64,000 nucleotides of DNA from CBDFHJ01 sp965247635. Its GTDB lineage: Bacteria; Chloroflexota; Dehalococcoidia; Lucifugimonadales; Australimonadaceae. The stretch is from NCBI GenBank assembly GCA_965247635.1, contig CBDFHJ010000005.1:1-64000 (forward strand), in the 5' to 3' direction. A program made the position numbers and the translations under genes. Below the pieces are notes generated by a model that did no database searches, was not told the origin of the DNA, and saw only the letters and a list, made by a program, of their open reading frames with translations. Of this stretch, positions 1 through 9,214 are shown piece after piece; positions within the stretch are counted from its first letter, which is position 1, and every line of letters starts with the position of its first letter.

Positions 1-1
1 G

Positions 2-1531
2 GCCAGCGGCGACACCTTCGACCTGTTCGCCGGAGACACCCGGCGCTTTCCTGTCCAGGTCGTGGACGGCCAGGTATGGGTGGACCCGTCACCATCGGCT
101 GAAGACCGGATGGAGTACTGGAAGCAGCGGCTCGTCGATGGCCTGGAGCACAACATTCGCCTGGTCATCGCCAGGTCGGTCATCGGCATGATGCAGGCCG
201 GAGCCGACTACCGTGAGCCCTTGGAGACCGGTGCGCTGTTTGGCGCACGGTACAGCGCCGACGGCTGGAGCGCGGCCATGAGCATCCTGACCGCCTGCGC
301 CAACATGCTTCCTCAGCTGCGGCCCGAAGACCGCCCTCTGGCCCTCTACCACGGCCTCTTTCATATCGCCGAGGAGTGCGCGGGACGCCCGCCACGGTTC
401 CTCATCGGCCCTCTGTCCGTCCAAAACCCGGAGCCGGCGCGGCTGAAGGAGTGGTTCCGGCGCTTCGTGGAGGTGCGTGACCAGGAGGCCGCGGAGCGGA
501 CCCTCCGCACGGCTGTCGACGCGGGCCTGCCGCCCGAGGCCGTGGCCGATATGGTCTTCGCCGCCATCACCGACCACCTATTCGTGGACGGCGGCCACAC
601 CATCGACTTCGCCAACAAGGCCTTCGAACTCCTGGACCATATCGGCTGGCAGCACGCCGGTATCGTGCTCACGAGTTTGGTCCCTCAGATGATGAACGCC
701 AGCCGCTCCGAGGAATCGTCCGCGTGGCGTCATCCCACCGACGTGTCCGACCTGTTGTTCGCGGCGTATGAAGAGCTTCCTACGCTCTGGGCCCAGGGAC
801 AGCGGGCAGAGGTGCCCTGGCAACGCGAGGAGGAGCTGGTGGAGACGGTGCTCCAGGACGATCCGGCCGCAACCGTCGAGGCGCTGGAGGCGGCGGTGGC
901 CTCTGGCGCGACCCCCGACGAGCTGGGCGCCGCCGTGACCCATGCCGCCTTCTTACGGCTGGCCCGGTACCACCTCTCCAACGAGTTCGCCGACTGGAAC
1001 ACCGTCCATCACTGCGTGACCACGGCCAACGCGGTGCACCAGGCCCTGCGCCGGGCGCCGTCGGTGGAGCTGCTCCGCGGCGTCTTCGATTCCGCCATCA
1101 GCATCTACCACGCCCGCTTCCTCAACGTTCCCGCTGCCCGGCTGCCAGCGCCCAACGGCCACACCGCCGATGGTCATGCCTACGAAGCGATACTGGAGGA
1201 GCTGCTCGGCCGGATGGACCAGCAGCAGCAGGTAGGCGCGTCGGCCCAGGTGGTCGCTCAGTACCTCGACGCCACCGCGCCCGCGGGACCCTTGCTGGCT
1301 ACCTTGGGCCGCGCCATGCTCAGAGAAGACGCCGGATTTCATCAGTTCCAGATGGCCGAGGCGGCCCTACGCCAGTACCAGCACGGGCCGGGGAGTCCCC
1401 AGGGCCGGACCGCGCTCATCGGCGCGGTGCGCTTCTTGGCGGCCCATTCGCCCACTTCCCGGTCCGCTGGTCAGACGTACCATACCGCCTTCCGGTTGGA
1501 GCGCGGCGACCAGATATTCCAGGACGACTAG
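2..1531 (+). CDS. Rieske-domain protein with large C-terminal helical region, 5' end missing
   Basis: The frame is open from the first bases of the window, so the gene starts upstream; the first in-window start (GTG at 62) is internal. The 20 residues before it and those after it (..FDLFAGDTRRFPVQVVDG.. then QVWVDP) fit the last strands of a Rieske [2Fe-2S] domain, where a Phe-Asp-Leu strand and a Pro-Val-x-Val-x-x-Gly hairpin are usual. The cluster-binding CxH and CxxH motifs would lie outside the window. The remaining ~480 residues are alpha-helical and rich in His and acidic residues (HGLFHIAEEC, ITDHLFVDGGH), with an internal repeat-like pattern (..AVDAGLPPEAVADMV.. and ..AVASGATPDELGAAV..). 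I do not recognise a function for this part. The other Rieske proteins in this window have the ring-hydroxylase architecture, and this one does not. Confidence 0.7.
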   Translation, partial: ASGDTFDLFAGDTRRFPVQVVDGQVWVDPSPSAEDRMEYWKQRLVDGLEHNIRLVIARSVIGMMQAGADYREPLETGALFGARYSADGWSAAMSILTACANMLPQLRPEDRPLALYHGLFHIAEECAGRPPRFLIGPLSVQNPEPARLKEWFRRFVEVRDQEAAERTLRTAVDAGLPPEAVADMVFAAITDHLFVDGGHTIDFANKAFELLDHIGWQHAGIVLTSLVPQMMNASRSEESSAWRHPTDVSDLLFAAYEELPTLWAQGQRAEVPWQREEELVETVLQDDPAATVEALEAAVASGATPDELGAAVTHAAFLRLARYHLSNEFADWNTVHHCVTTANAVHQALRRAPSVELLRGVFDSAISIYHARFLNVPAARLPAPNGHTADGHAYEAILEELLGRMDQQQQVGASAQVVAQYLDATAPAGPLLATLGRAMLREDAGFHQFQMAEAALRQYQHGPGSPQGRTALIGAVRFLAAHSPTSRSAGQTYHTAFRLERGDQIFQDD

Positions 1532-1847
1532 GGGCGTGGTTCCAGGATTGCCTGGTCATTCCCACCCGCCCGCCCGGAGGTTGCTTCTGGGGGGCACCCC
1601 AGTCCCCCGGCACGGGGGCTCTGCCCCCTTGCAACCCTGAGGGGAGGCCCTCGTGCTAGCCAGAGCAGCGCGGAGTTTATCCTGTGCCTGGCGAAGGGGG
1701 GAGGGCTGGGTGGGATAACTACCTGGCGTTGGCTGGCCCACAGCGTCTGTTCAGACGCACAGCGATTTGTGCGACTAAACACTAGCGGCGTGCCGCGCGC
1801 GCCGCTGGCCTATCGGTCCCCCGTCGGCTTATCGGTCCCCCGTCGGC
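1532..1847. other. non-coding gap with GC-rich dispersed-repeat-like sequence
   Basis: No convincing gene. It holds a GC-rich stretch with short inverted segments (around 1590-1625) and a G-run/A-G block near 1695-1712 resembling the repeat-type intergenic DNA seen later in the window. Its right end carries copies of the neighbouring gene's stop region. Confidence 0.5.
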
Positions 1848-1857
1848 TTATCGGTCC
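1811..1857. repeat. 19-bp tandem repeat (about 2.5 copies) covering a stop codon
   Basis: The unit tatcggtcccccgtcggct occurs at 1811-1829 and 1830-1848 and is partly repeated to 1857. The third copy contains the TAA stop and last codons (Leu-Asp-Arg) of the minus-strand gene, so the end of that gene has been duplicated just downstream of itself. This is typical of slippage. Confidence 0.85.
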
Positions 1858-4058
1858 AGAGTTATGAGGCGTAGCTCTATGATGCCCTGCGCGCTGAGGG
1901 GAAAGCGGCTCACGTCAGACTGGACCAGGAAGTGTGTGCGGCTGAAGTACAGGGGAATGGCGGCTACGTCGTCTACCAATAGCTGGTTTATCTGCCGGTA
2001 GAGGTCAAACCCCACCGCCTCGTCCTGTTCGACACGAGCTTGTTCCAGAAATCCGTCAACCTCCGCGTTGTTGTAGCCGCCCCGGTTATCAATGGAGCTG
2101 GAATGGAAGAGCACGTCCAAGAAGTTATGCGGGTGGGGGTAGTCCGCGATCCAGCCGTACTCGTACAGGTTCCCTTTCAGCTCGCTCAGTAAGTCGTAGT
2201 ACTGGCCCTGGGGGATAAACCCCACGCGGATGTCGGCGCCCAGGTTCGCCTGCCATATCTCCAGCAGGAGTATCGCCGTCGCGTCCCCCAGGGGTCCGGG
2301 CGTATAGATGATAGTGTCGAGGCCTTCCACCGACCCATACTCCGTCTCTGCGAGCAGGTCATGGGCCGCTTGCGGGTCGTACGGGAGCGGCGAAGTTTCC
2401 GGGTCGTAGCCGGGGACTCCGGGTGGTAGAAAGCCGTGGGCCAGCTCACCGGAGTCGCCGATCAGCTCATCCATGAGCCGTTGCCTATCCGTGGCCAAGA
2501 GGAAGGCCCGCCTTACTTTCGGGTCGTCGAAGGGTGGCTGAGTCGCGTCGAACCCGAGGTAGAAGACGCTGAGGTCCGCCACGCTTTGCAGGTTGGCCGA
2601 GAGCGGGTTGTCTTCCGCGGATAGCTCTTCCAACGACTCCTGGCCGCCGACAAAAGCGACGTCGATCTCGCCTGCCTCGAACATGGAGACAGCGGTCCCG
2701 CCGTAGAAACGGAAGAGCACCTCCTCCACCTGCGCGGGGCCTCGGTGGTAGGTCTCATGCCGGGCTGCCAGCATGGCATTGTTCCGAAGCCACTCCATCA
2801 CCTCGAAGGGTCCGGTACCGACCGGGCTCCGCCACCACTCCTCTCCTAGGGCACTCGACCCGCCCTCTACGTTTGCCTGGTCCACCACGGATGCCACCGG
2901 GTGGGTGAGCTTCGAGAGGAAGTACGTCTTCGGAGCGTCGATGGTAACTTCCAGCGTCGAGGCATCAATGACCCGCACGCCGGAGATCTCGCTGGCGGTG
3001 CCCTCCAGCTTCTCGTTCGCCCCCACGATGTCGTTCAGGTAGACCTCGGCGGAAGGCGAATTCAAGGCTGGGTCCGTTGCCCGCTCCCAGGAGTATTTCA
3101 CGTCCTGGGCTGTGACAACGCTTCCATCGTGAAAGCTGGCTTCTGGGTCCAGGCGGAACGTGTACACGGTCCGGTCTTCCGAGATGTCCCATGCCGTCGC
3201 CAGGTTCGGCACGAGATCCAGGTCCGTACCCAAGGCGACCAGGCCGTCGAAAATCTGCGTTACGTAGCGGGCGTCCAGGCTTGTGTGAACGAGCCCTGGA
3301 TCCAGGTGGGCTGGCTCCGACATGTAGAGAACGAGGAGATCTTCCAGGGAGGAGCCGAAGGGGCGGGGCTCCACCATCCTCAGGCTCTCCAGCACCTCCT
3401 GGAACAGGTCCAGGTTGCCCTCGTACTCGTCCCGGCGGGACTCGAGTAACAGGACAAACGCCTGGGGGCCCCGCACGGCTGTGAGCAACGAGCCGCGCGA
3501 GTCGTTGGGCGGAATGCCGTGTTCGTACATCACCTGAAATCCGGTCCCGCCAGCGGCGAGCGGAAGGTCAGTCTCGGAGATAGTCCGAAAACCGGGGCGC
3601 CCGGCTAGAACGGTGATCAGCTCGTCCGCGGCGTCGCTCGCCGTACGGTCTTCCCCTGCATAGCTAAGAATGAGCCGGAGGAAGGGAGGAGGACCGTCGT
3701 CCGAGCTATCTTCGGGCCCAAAGTCAGCGAGGATCCCAGGCCCTACCTCTGAGTCAATCGTCCAATCCGCCGGGTAGTCCAGCTCTACCCCGTAGAGGTC
3801 GTTTGAATACTGTTCCAGGTCTGCCGACAAGGGTGGCTGGGTCGTCCGTGTTGGGGTTGGCGTTGGCCGGGTAGTCGGCGTGGCGGTGGGGTCGGTTGGA
3901 GTGGGTGTGGACGTGGGTTGAACCGAGGGCGGGGGAGTGGCGGTAGGCGTGTCCGTCGGGCTAAGCGTGGGCGTGGCGGTAGACGCGGCCTGAGTGCACG
4001 CCGCGAGTACAAGCGATAGCACCGCCGCCCCTGTAACCCAATAGCTTACGGACCTCAC
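1848..4058 (-). CDS. PsbP-like domain fused to family-5 ABC solute-binding lipoprotein
   Basis: This 736-residue protein is an extracytoplasmic binding lipoprotein for an oligopeptide-type ABC importer. I chose the GTG at 4058 because AGGGAGG lies five bases upstream and it gives a compact lipoprotein signal ending in LVLAAC (Cys 21); a longer ATG frame from 4112 adds 18 hydrophilic residues. A Pro/Thr linker (about 25-75) is followed by a PsbP/DUF1795-like domain (about 78-230, starting DLYGVELDYPADW). The SBP_bac_5 fold follows (about 235-736), with the expected LVPNLATAWDISEDRTVYTF, FHDGSVVTAQDVKYSW and VRRAFLLATDRQRL segments in normal order. It lies divergent to the ABC operon starting at 4236 and probably supplies that transporter with a second binding specificity. 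The substrate is unknown. Confidence 0.88.
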   Translation of the reverse strand: MRSVSYWVTGAAVLSLVLAACTQAASTATPTLSPTDTPTATPPPSVQPTSTPTPTDPTATPTTRPTPTPTRTTQPPLSADLEQYSNDLYGVELDYPADWTIDSEVGPGILADFGPEDSSDDGPPPFLRLILSYAGEDRTASDAADELITVLAGRPGFRTISETDLPLAAGGTGFQVMYEHGIPPNDSRGSLLTAVRGPQAFVLLLESRRDEYEGNLDLFQEVLESLRMVEPRPFGSSLEDLLVLYMSEPAHLDPGLVHTSLDARYVTQIFDGLVALGTDLDLVPNLATAWDISEDRTVYTFRLDPEASFHDGSVVTAQDVKYSWERATDPALNSPSAEVYLNDIVGANEKLEGTASEISGVRVIDASTLEVTIDAPKTYFLSKLTHPVASVVDQANVEGGSSALGEEWWRSPVGTGPFEVMEWLRNNAMLAARHETYHRGPAQVEEVLFRFYGGTAVSMFEAGEIDVAFVGGQESLEELSAEDNPLSANLQSVADLSVFYLGFDATQPPFDDPKVRRAFLLATDRQRLMDELIGDSGELAHGFLPPGVPGYDPETSPLPYDPQAAHDLLAETEYGSVEGLDTIIYTPGPLGDATAILLLEIWQANLGADIRVGFIPQGQYYDLLSELKGNLYEYGWIADYPHPHNFLDVLFHSSSIDNRGGYNNAEVDGFLEQARVEQDEAVGFDLYRQINQLLVDDVAAIPLYFSRTHFLVQSDVSRFPLSAQGIIELRLITLDR

Positions 4059-4235
4059 TGAATCCTCCCTTTTCGTTCCTGCGGCCTGCGGAGCCCACCG
4101 CTTTTCCTGCAAGGGCTAGACCTTTCAGGGTGCACGGTAGCGGTTAATCTCCTTTCGCATCCATTCTGGCGCTGGGCTTCGTAGTGTTATAGTAACTCAA
4201 CGGTACGAGGTAGGTTAGCGAAAGGACATGCATCC
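4059..4235. promoter_or_regulatory. divergent promoter region between binding protein and ABC operon
   Basis: This 177-bp gap separates two divergent starts. TATAGT at 4188-4193 is a candidate -10 for the plus-strand operon, with only a weak TTCTGG at 4164-4169 as -35. The plus-strand gene has AAAGGA at 4221-4226 as ribosome binding site. No clear operator palindrome is visible. Confidence 0.4.
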
Positions 4236-6599
4236 ATGCGATACCTCCGCCCACGCGCCGTGCTCATCACCGGCCTGAGCATTCTCCTTCTGCTGGTGGG
4301 CACCGCCTCATTAGCCGCTCAGGAAGAGGGTCAAGCCGAGATCGGCATCTGGCGCACGGTCCTTGGCGAGTGGACGGAAGCCCAGCTTGAGTTGCTGGCG
4401 CCTATTCAAGACGTCCTTTCAGGCTCGGTATCGCTGTATGCCAATGGGGTCATATCATTACCTACGCCTGGGAACTTCAGCAAGGATTTATTCGGTGGTG
4501 GAGGCTCTATAGGTGGGAACTCGCCCATCCTTCAAGCCGGAGGTGGGGCAGCGCTCGTGCCTTATCGGGACCCTTCGCCCAAGTTTAGTCGAAACGTGTT
4601 GCTAACGCGGGACTTTAGCCACGCACCCCTCCAGACGGAGCCGTCCATCGCTGCCAACCCCAAGGACCCTGACCACCTGGTGGTGGGGGTCATTGACTAC
4701 AACTTCCCAGGCGTCACCTCCTACGTCAGCTTCGATGGCGGGACCAGCTGGGAAGGCCCCGGCCACGTACCGTTCCCGCGAGACCAGCTCGCCTCCGCCG
4801 GAGACCCCGTGGTCGCCTTCAACTCCGATGGCGCGGTCCGGTACGCCTCCATCTCGCTGGACCTGGAGGAGTTCAGATTTGGCCCCTTCTTTGGCGAGGT
4901 CGTCGTCTCGAGTATCGCGGTTGCCCGGTCTGAGAAGGGCAAAACGTGGAGCCTTCCGGTCGTGACCGATGCGCGGCCGCGCGTCAACACGCAGATCCTG
5001 CCCGGCGGGAGCGTCGACCAGCCCAGGGGCTTCGTCTTCATCGACTTTCTAGACAAGCCGTGGTTCAGGATAGGCCCTCACCCGGACGCCGACATCGATG
5101 TGCTGTACGTGACGTATACCGTGTTCCGGAACCATTACAACGTAGAGTACCTTGGCGACCTCGCAATCCTGGTGCTGATACAGGTGGAGTCGGTTATCGA
5201 GATGGTGCACTCCGAGGATGGCGGTTCTACGTGGAGCGATCCTTTGGAGGTGAGCCCGAGGGTGTTGCAGACCTTCGGGTCTGAGTCCTCTCCAGAGGGA
5301 GAGGAAGACGGGCCAAGGACAGCGCCCGAGGGTCAGGAGGCGGAGGGCCTCCGCCGCGTAGTCCAAGGCTCCAGCATCGGCGTAGCCCCCGATGGGACGC
5401 TGTACATCGCGTGGATGGATACCACTGACGACCGACCCTTTGAGGGGACCGGCGAGATATACGTCGTCCGCTCGGATGACGGCGGCGAAACCATCAGCGA
5501 GCCGAAGCGCGTCGCCATTACCCTGGAGCCTCCGTTCCGTCCTCGGGCCAACTTTTTCCGGTTCTGGGCCAGCGCGTTTCCGCAGGTTGGCGCGGGTCCG
5601 GACGGCAACGTGTATATCGCCTTCATGGCCATCCCGTCTCGGGACCCGGAGGATGACGGCGACCTATTCCTGGTCCGCTCCGATGACAGGGGTGAAACGT
5701 GGACCCGTCCCAAGGTCCTCAACGATGACAACACGGGCCGCCTCCAATTTTTCCCCTCCCTCGACGTAGACCCCAAGGGGGACGTCCACGTCATGTGGGG
5801 CGACATGCGGCTGGACCCGAAGCAGACGGAGTACCACATCTACTACACCAGCTCCGAGGACAACGGGGAAACGTGGGCCACCAACACGCGGGTCAGCGAC
5901 GCTCCCTCTAACCCCAACTTCGCGTTCCCGGGTGGACGGTTCATCGGAGACTACTTCTCGCTGGAAGCCACCGATAAAGACGTCTACATGGTGTGGGCCG
6001 ACAGCCGCCTGGGTAATCTTGGCACCGTGAACCAGAAGATCGGCTTCGCCAGACAGCGGCTCATGCCCCGGCCGGAGGTGTTCATTTCGCCTCCTCAGGG
6101 ACCTGGCGGTCAGGACGTCATTATCCAGGGGTTCAACTTCCAGCCCGACCAGAACGTCTTCGTTTCGATTGCGGGGTCGATCGTAGCCACCGAGCGGACC
6201 AATGAGGAGGGCCGCCTTACCGTCGGACTCTTCCTGCCGGTCGCAGGGCAGGGTGGTCACGAGGTGCGGGTGTTCGACGCCTCGGGCAACGTCGCCTCGG
6301 GCTCCTTCTTCATGGAGTTCGGTTTCGGCGATATCGAGAAGCTCACTGAGCCCATCCAAGAGCTGCCGGACCGTATTACCAGCCTGGAAACCGAACTCGC
6401 CGCGGCGGTTGAACTGCTCACCCTGCCGGGGGCGCCTGAAGATGATGTGAGTAGCAACAACAACGGCTTGTTAATCGGGCTCATCGCCTTAGCAGGCGTG
6501 CAGCTCGTGGTCCTGGCCGCGCTCGCCATGCTGCTTATCTCGCGACGGTCAGCCCCGCTGGCACCGGCGCGGGCAGACGGAGGCGACGGTGCTCCGTAG
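4236..6599 (+). CDS. secreted BNR-repeat (sialidase-like) protein with C-terminal membrane anchor
   Basis: 787 residues. An N-terminal signal peptide (to about residue 29, ..TASLAAQ) is followed by a beta-propeller with several Asp-box (BNR) motifs: SFDGGTSW, SEDGGSTW, SDDGGETI, SDDRGETW, SEDNGETW. Then comes an IPT/TIG-like Ig domain (about 612-690, FISPPQGPGGQDVIIQGFNF). A short coiled-coil stretch (EKLTEPIQELPDRITSLETE) precedes a transmembrane helix near the C terminus (LLIGLIALAGVQLVVLAALA). The fold is that of exo-sialidases and related glycan-binding proteins. I do not see a convincing set of sialidase catalytic residues (the FRIP-type arginine is unclear), so binding or structural use is equally possible. 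It is the first gene of the transporter operon, which suggests capture or processing of the imported substrate at the cell surface. Confidence 0.8.
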   Translation: MRYLRPRAVLITGLSILLLLVGTASLAAQEEGQAEIGIWRTVLGEWTEAQLELLAPIQDVLSGSVSLYANGVISLPTPGNFSKDLFGGGGSIGGNSPILQAGGGAALVPYRDPSPKFSRNVLLTRDFSHAPLQTEPSIAANPKDPDHLVVGVIDYNFPGVTSYVSFDGGTSWEGPGHVPFPRDQLASAGDPVVAFNSDGAVRYASISLDLEEFRFGPFFGEVVVSSIAVARSEKGKTWSLPVVTDARPRVNTQILPGGSVDQPRGFVFIDFLDKPWFRIGPHPDADIDVLYVTYTVFRNHYNVEYLGDLAILVLIQVESVIEMVHSEDGGSTWSDPLEVSPRVLQTFGSESSPEGEEDGPRTAPEGQEAEGLRRVVQGSSIGVAPDGTLYIAWMDTTDDRPFEGTGEIYVVRSDDGGETISEPKRVAITLEPPFRPRANFFRFWASAFPQVGAGPDGNVYIAFMAIPSRDPEDDGDLFLVRSDDRGETWTRPKVLNDDNTGRLQFFPSLDVDPKGDVHVMWGDMRLDPKQTEYHIYYTSSEDNGETWATNTRVSDAPSNPNFAFPGGRFIGDYFSLEATDKDVYMVWADSRLGNLGTVNQKIGFARQRLMPRPEVFISPPQGPGGQDVIIQGFNFQPDQNVFVSIAGSIVATERTNEEGRLTVGLFLPVAGQGGHEVRVFDASGNVASGSFFMEFGFGDIEKLTEPIQELPDRITSLETELAAAVELLTLPGAPEDDVSSNNNGLLIGLIALAGVQLVVLAALAMLLISRRSAPLAPARADGGDGAP

Positions 6600-9102
6600 C
6601 CAGAAGGACAATGACGGGTTGCGGCGAGTATTGAAACGACGCGGCGCGTTGGTGTTCCCGGCCCTGGGCCTGCTGCTCTTGGGCCTGGTGGCGGCGTGCA
6701 GCGGCGGTGGCGACGACGCCACTCCGGGACCGCAGGAAACGCAAACACCACTCGCCCCTACCGCCACGCCTACAGAGCCCCCCGACGTGTACGAGCCACC
6801 CCATAGTATGCCGGGCCCCAGCAGTGACATCCTTCGCTTTCGTGCCTTCCATACCGACGTCGCGTCCGCGGCGGTCACCGGCGGTGACGTGGACATTTAC
6901 GAGTTCAGCCTGAAGACGGAAGCGGCCAGGGCGCTTGAGGACGAGCCGGGTGTGCAGCTCTTCCGGGCGCCCGCCTCCACCGTGGGGTTGGTGCTAAACC
7001 CCGCTCCCGCTCCTGAGGGCGAGCTCAACCCGTTCTCGATACCAGAGGTGCGCTTCGCGCTTCAATACGCCATGAACCGGGACCTCATCACCCAGGAGAT
7101 CTACAAGGGCCTTGCGAAGCCGATGTTCTCTCACCTGGGCCCATTTGACTATGACTACCGGACGGTGTTTGAAGGCATCAAAGATCTCAATATTACCTAT
7201 GACCCCGATCTCGCCAAGCAGCTCGTGACCGCTGCGATGGAGGAGGCCGGCGCCGTGATGCAGGACGGCGTCTGGCACTATCAGGACAGGGCCATCCGGC
7301 TGAAGTTCATCCTCCGAACCGAGGACGAACGCCGTGAGATAGGAAACCTGGTCCTGGCAGACCTGCAGAAACTGGGCTTCCAGGTAACCCCCTTCTTCCA
7401 CGAGTTCGGTGTTGCGATCTTCAAGGTCTACGCCACGGACCCGCAGCTTTTCGATTGGCACCTCTACACCGAGGGATGGGGTCGAGGTTCTGCGCAGCGC
7501 TACGACGCGGGCACGATCAACCAGATGTGTAGTCCCTGGCTGGGCAACATGCCCGGCTGGCAGGAAGTTGGCTTTTGGCAGTACGAGCATCCGCGCCTGG
7601 ACGCGCTGGGGCAGCGGCTCTTCCGGGGAGACTTCGCCAACGAGGAGGAGCGCAACCAGTTGTACCGGGAGGCCACGCGCCTGTGCCAAGAGGACGCGGT
7701 GCGTATCTGGCTCGCGACCGTCGTGAACACCTTCCCCGCCACTGCAGAGCTGAGGGGTATAACCGAGGACCTCGTGTCCGGGCCGAAGTCCCTGTGGGCC
7801 CTCCGTGAGGCGTATGTCCCCGGGCAAGACATCCTGACGGTTGGCAGTCTCTGGGTGTGGACGGAGCGCACCACGTGGAATCCCGTGGGAGGCTTTGGCG
7901 ACATCTACAGCGTGGACATCTTTCGTAACATCCATGACCCGCCACTCGCCCGCCATCCCTTCACCGGGGACCCCATTCCCTTCCGCGCTGATTACGAAGT
8001 GGAAACGGAAGGCCCCGACGGAAAGCTGAACGTCCCCTCCGACGCGTTCCTCTGGGACCACAACGCAGGGGAGTTCAAGCTGGTGGGGTCTGGGGTAAAG
8101 GCTACCAGCAAGGTGGTCTTCGACTACTCAGGGTACTTTCAGTCCACGTGGCACCACGGAGCGCCTATCAGCATGGCCGATGTGGTCTACTCCATCTTTC
8201 AGAACTTCGACATCGCTTACGATGAGGAGAAGTCCAAGATAGAGCCGGCCATAGCCATCACCAGCAGGCCCTACCTGGAGACGTTCCGAGGCTTTCGAGT
8301 GGTAGACGATAACCGGCTGGAGGTATATATCGACTTCTGGCACTTCGTCTCGGATTACATCGCGGAATACTCCAGCGTGAGCGGTCTAACGATGCCGTGG
8401 GAGGTCATGGCGGCGATGGACAGCCTCGTTTTTGACAAGCGCGAGGCCGCCTACTCCGACACCGCGGCCTTCCGGTATGGCGTCCCCTGGCTCAGTCTGG
8501 TCATGCCCAAAGACGCGAGAATGGTGCGTAATACCATCCGGGATTTCGCCGAGACGTCCTTCGTACCCGAGACGGTCTTCCAGGTGGGAGATGCCTCTCT
8601 GGTGACCGTTGAGGAAGCACAGGGGCGGTACGCCGCGGCCATGCAATGGTTTGAAGAGAGCGGCATGATGGTGGTCAGCAACGGCCCCTTTAAGCTCGTG
8701 AGGTTCGATCCCCCTGCGCAATTCGCCGAGCTGGAGGCCGTCCGCGACCCCTCGTACGTGTTCAAACCGGGCGACTGGTACAAGGGGAGGTCCAGCGGAG
8801 TCGTGATATCGCGGGTGGACCTTGAGGACTTCACCTTAGGGGAAGCGGCGATGGTCACGGTGGAGCTGGACGGCCCTGGCGTGCTGGGCGTGCGATACGT
8901 GCTGTTTGACCCAGCGGTGGGTGAGATTGTCAAACGGGGTGACGCCACCGATGAGGCCGACGGGACGTTCCGCATTGACGTGACCGCCAGCGAGACGTCC
9001 ACCTTTAGCCCGGGCCTGTACCGGCTCTTTCTGCTGGCCTTCAGTGACGAGCTGGCCCTTCCGACGGAACGAGGGTTGGACGTACAGGTACGGACGCCAT
9101 AA
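6589..9102 (+). CDS. ABC solute-binding lipoprotein, archaeal-like layout with halves in reversed order
   Basis: 837 residues, GTG start overlapping the previous gene by 11 bp. It has a lipoprotein signal with Cys 37 (LGLVAAC) and a Pro/Thr linker. Family-5 binding-protein signatures occur in unusual order. The segment that normally sits in the second lobe (EVRFALQYAMNRDLITQEIY) is near residue 152. The segment that normally comes early (HHGAPISMADVVYSIFQNF) is near residue 522, after a second start-like block (PGQDILTVGSLWVWTERTTWNP, beginning about 407). Similar long proteins accompany archaeal dipeptide-type importers, so this may be an established layout. The C terminus (from about 750) adds an Ig-like beta domain. 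It is the cognate binding protein for the permeases that follow. Confidence 0.85.
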   Translation: MLRSQKDNDGLRRVLKRRGALVFPALGLLLLGLVAACSGGGDDATPGPQETQTPLAPTATPTEPPDVYEPPHSMPGPSSDILRFRAFHTDVASAAVTGGDVDIYEFSLKTEAARALEDEPGVQLFRAPASTVGLVLNPAPAPEGELNPFSIPEVRFALQYAMNRDLITQEIYKGLAKPMFSHLGPFDYDYRTVFEGIKDLNITYDPDLAKQLVTAAMEEAGAVMQDGVWHYQDRAIRLKFILRTEDERREIGNLVLADLQKLGFQVTPFFHEFGVAIFKVYATDPQLFDWHLYTEGWGRGSAQRYDAGTINQMCSPWLGNMPGWQEVGFWQYEHPRLDALGQRLFRGDFANEEERNQLYREATRLCQEDAVRIWLATVVNTFPATAELRGITEDLVSGPKSLWALREAYVPGQDILTVGSLWVWTERTTWNPVGGFGDIYSVDIFRNIHDPPLARHPFTGDPIPFRADYEVETEGPDGKLNVPSDAFLWDHNAGEFKLVGSGVKATSKVVFDYSGYFQSTWHHGAPISMADVVYSIFQNFDIAYDEEKSKIEPAIAITSRPYLETFRGFRVVDDNRLEVYIDFWHFVSDYIAEYSSVSGLTMPWEVMAAMDSLVFDKREAAYSDTAAFRYGVPWLSLVMPKDARMVRNTIRDFAETSFVPETVFQVGDASLVTVEEAQGRYAAAMQWFEESGMMVVSNGPFKLVRFDPPAQFAELEAVRDPSYVFKPGDWYKGRSSGVVISRVDLEDFTLGEAAMVTVELDGPGVLGVRYVLFDPAVGEIVKRGDATDEADGTFRIDVTASETSTFSPGLYRLFLLAFSDELALPTERGLDVQVRTP

Positions 9103-9214
9103 GTAACCGATACCGCCTGGCCTTTGCGATGGGGTTGGGTCTTGCCAGCGGTACCGAGCCTTTGAGCCAAGCCAGCGGCTACCGGGTAACCCCCTTCTTT
9201 GAGTAGGAGGGACG

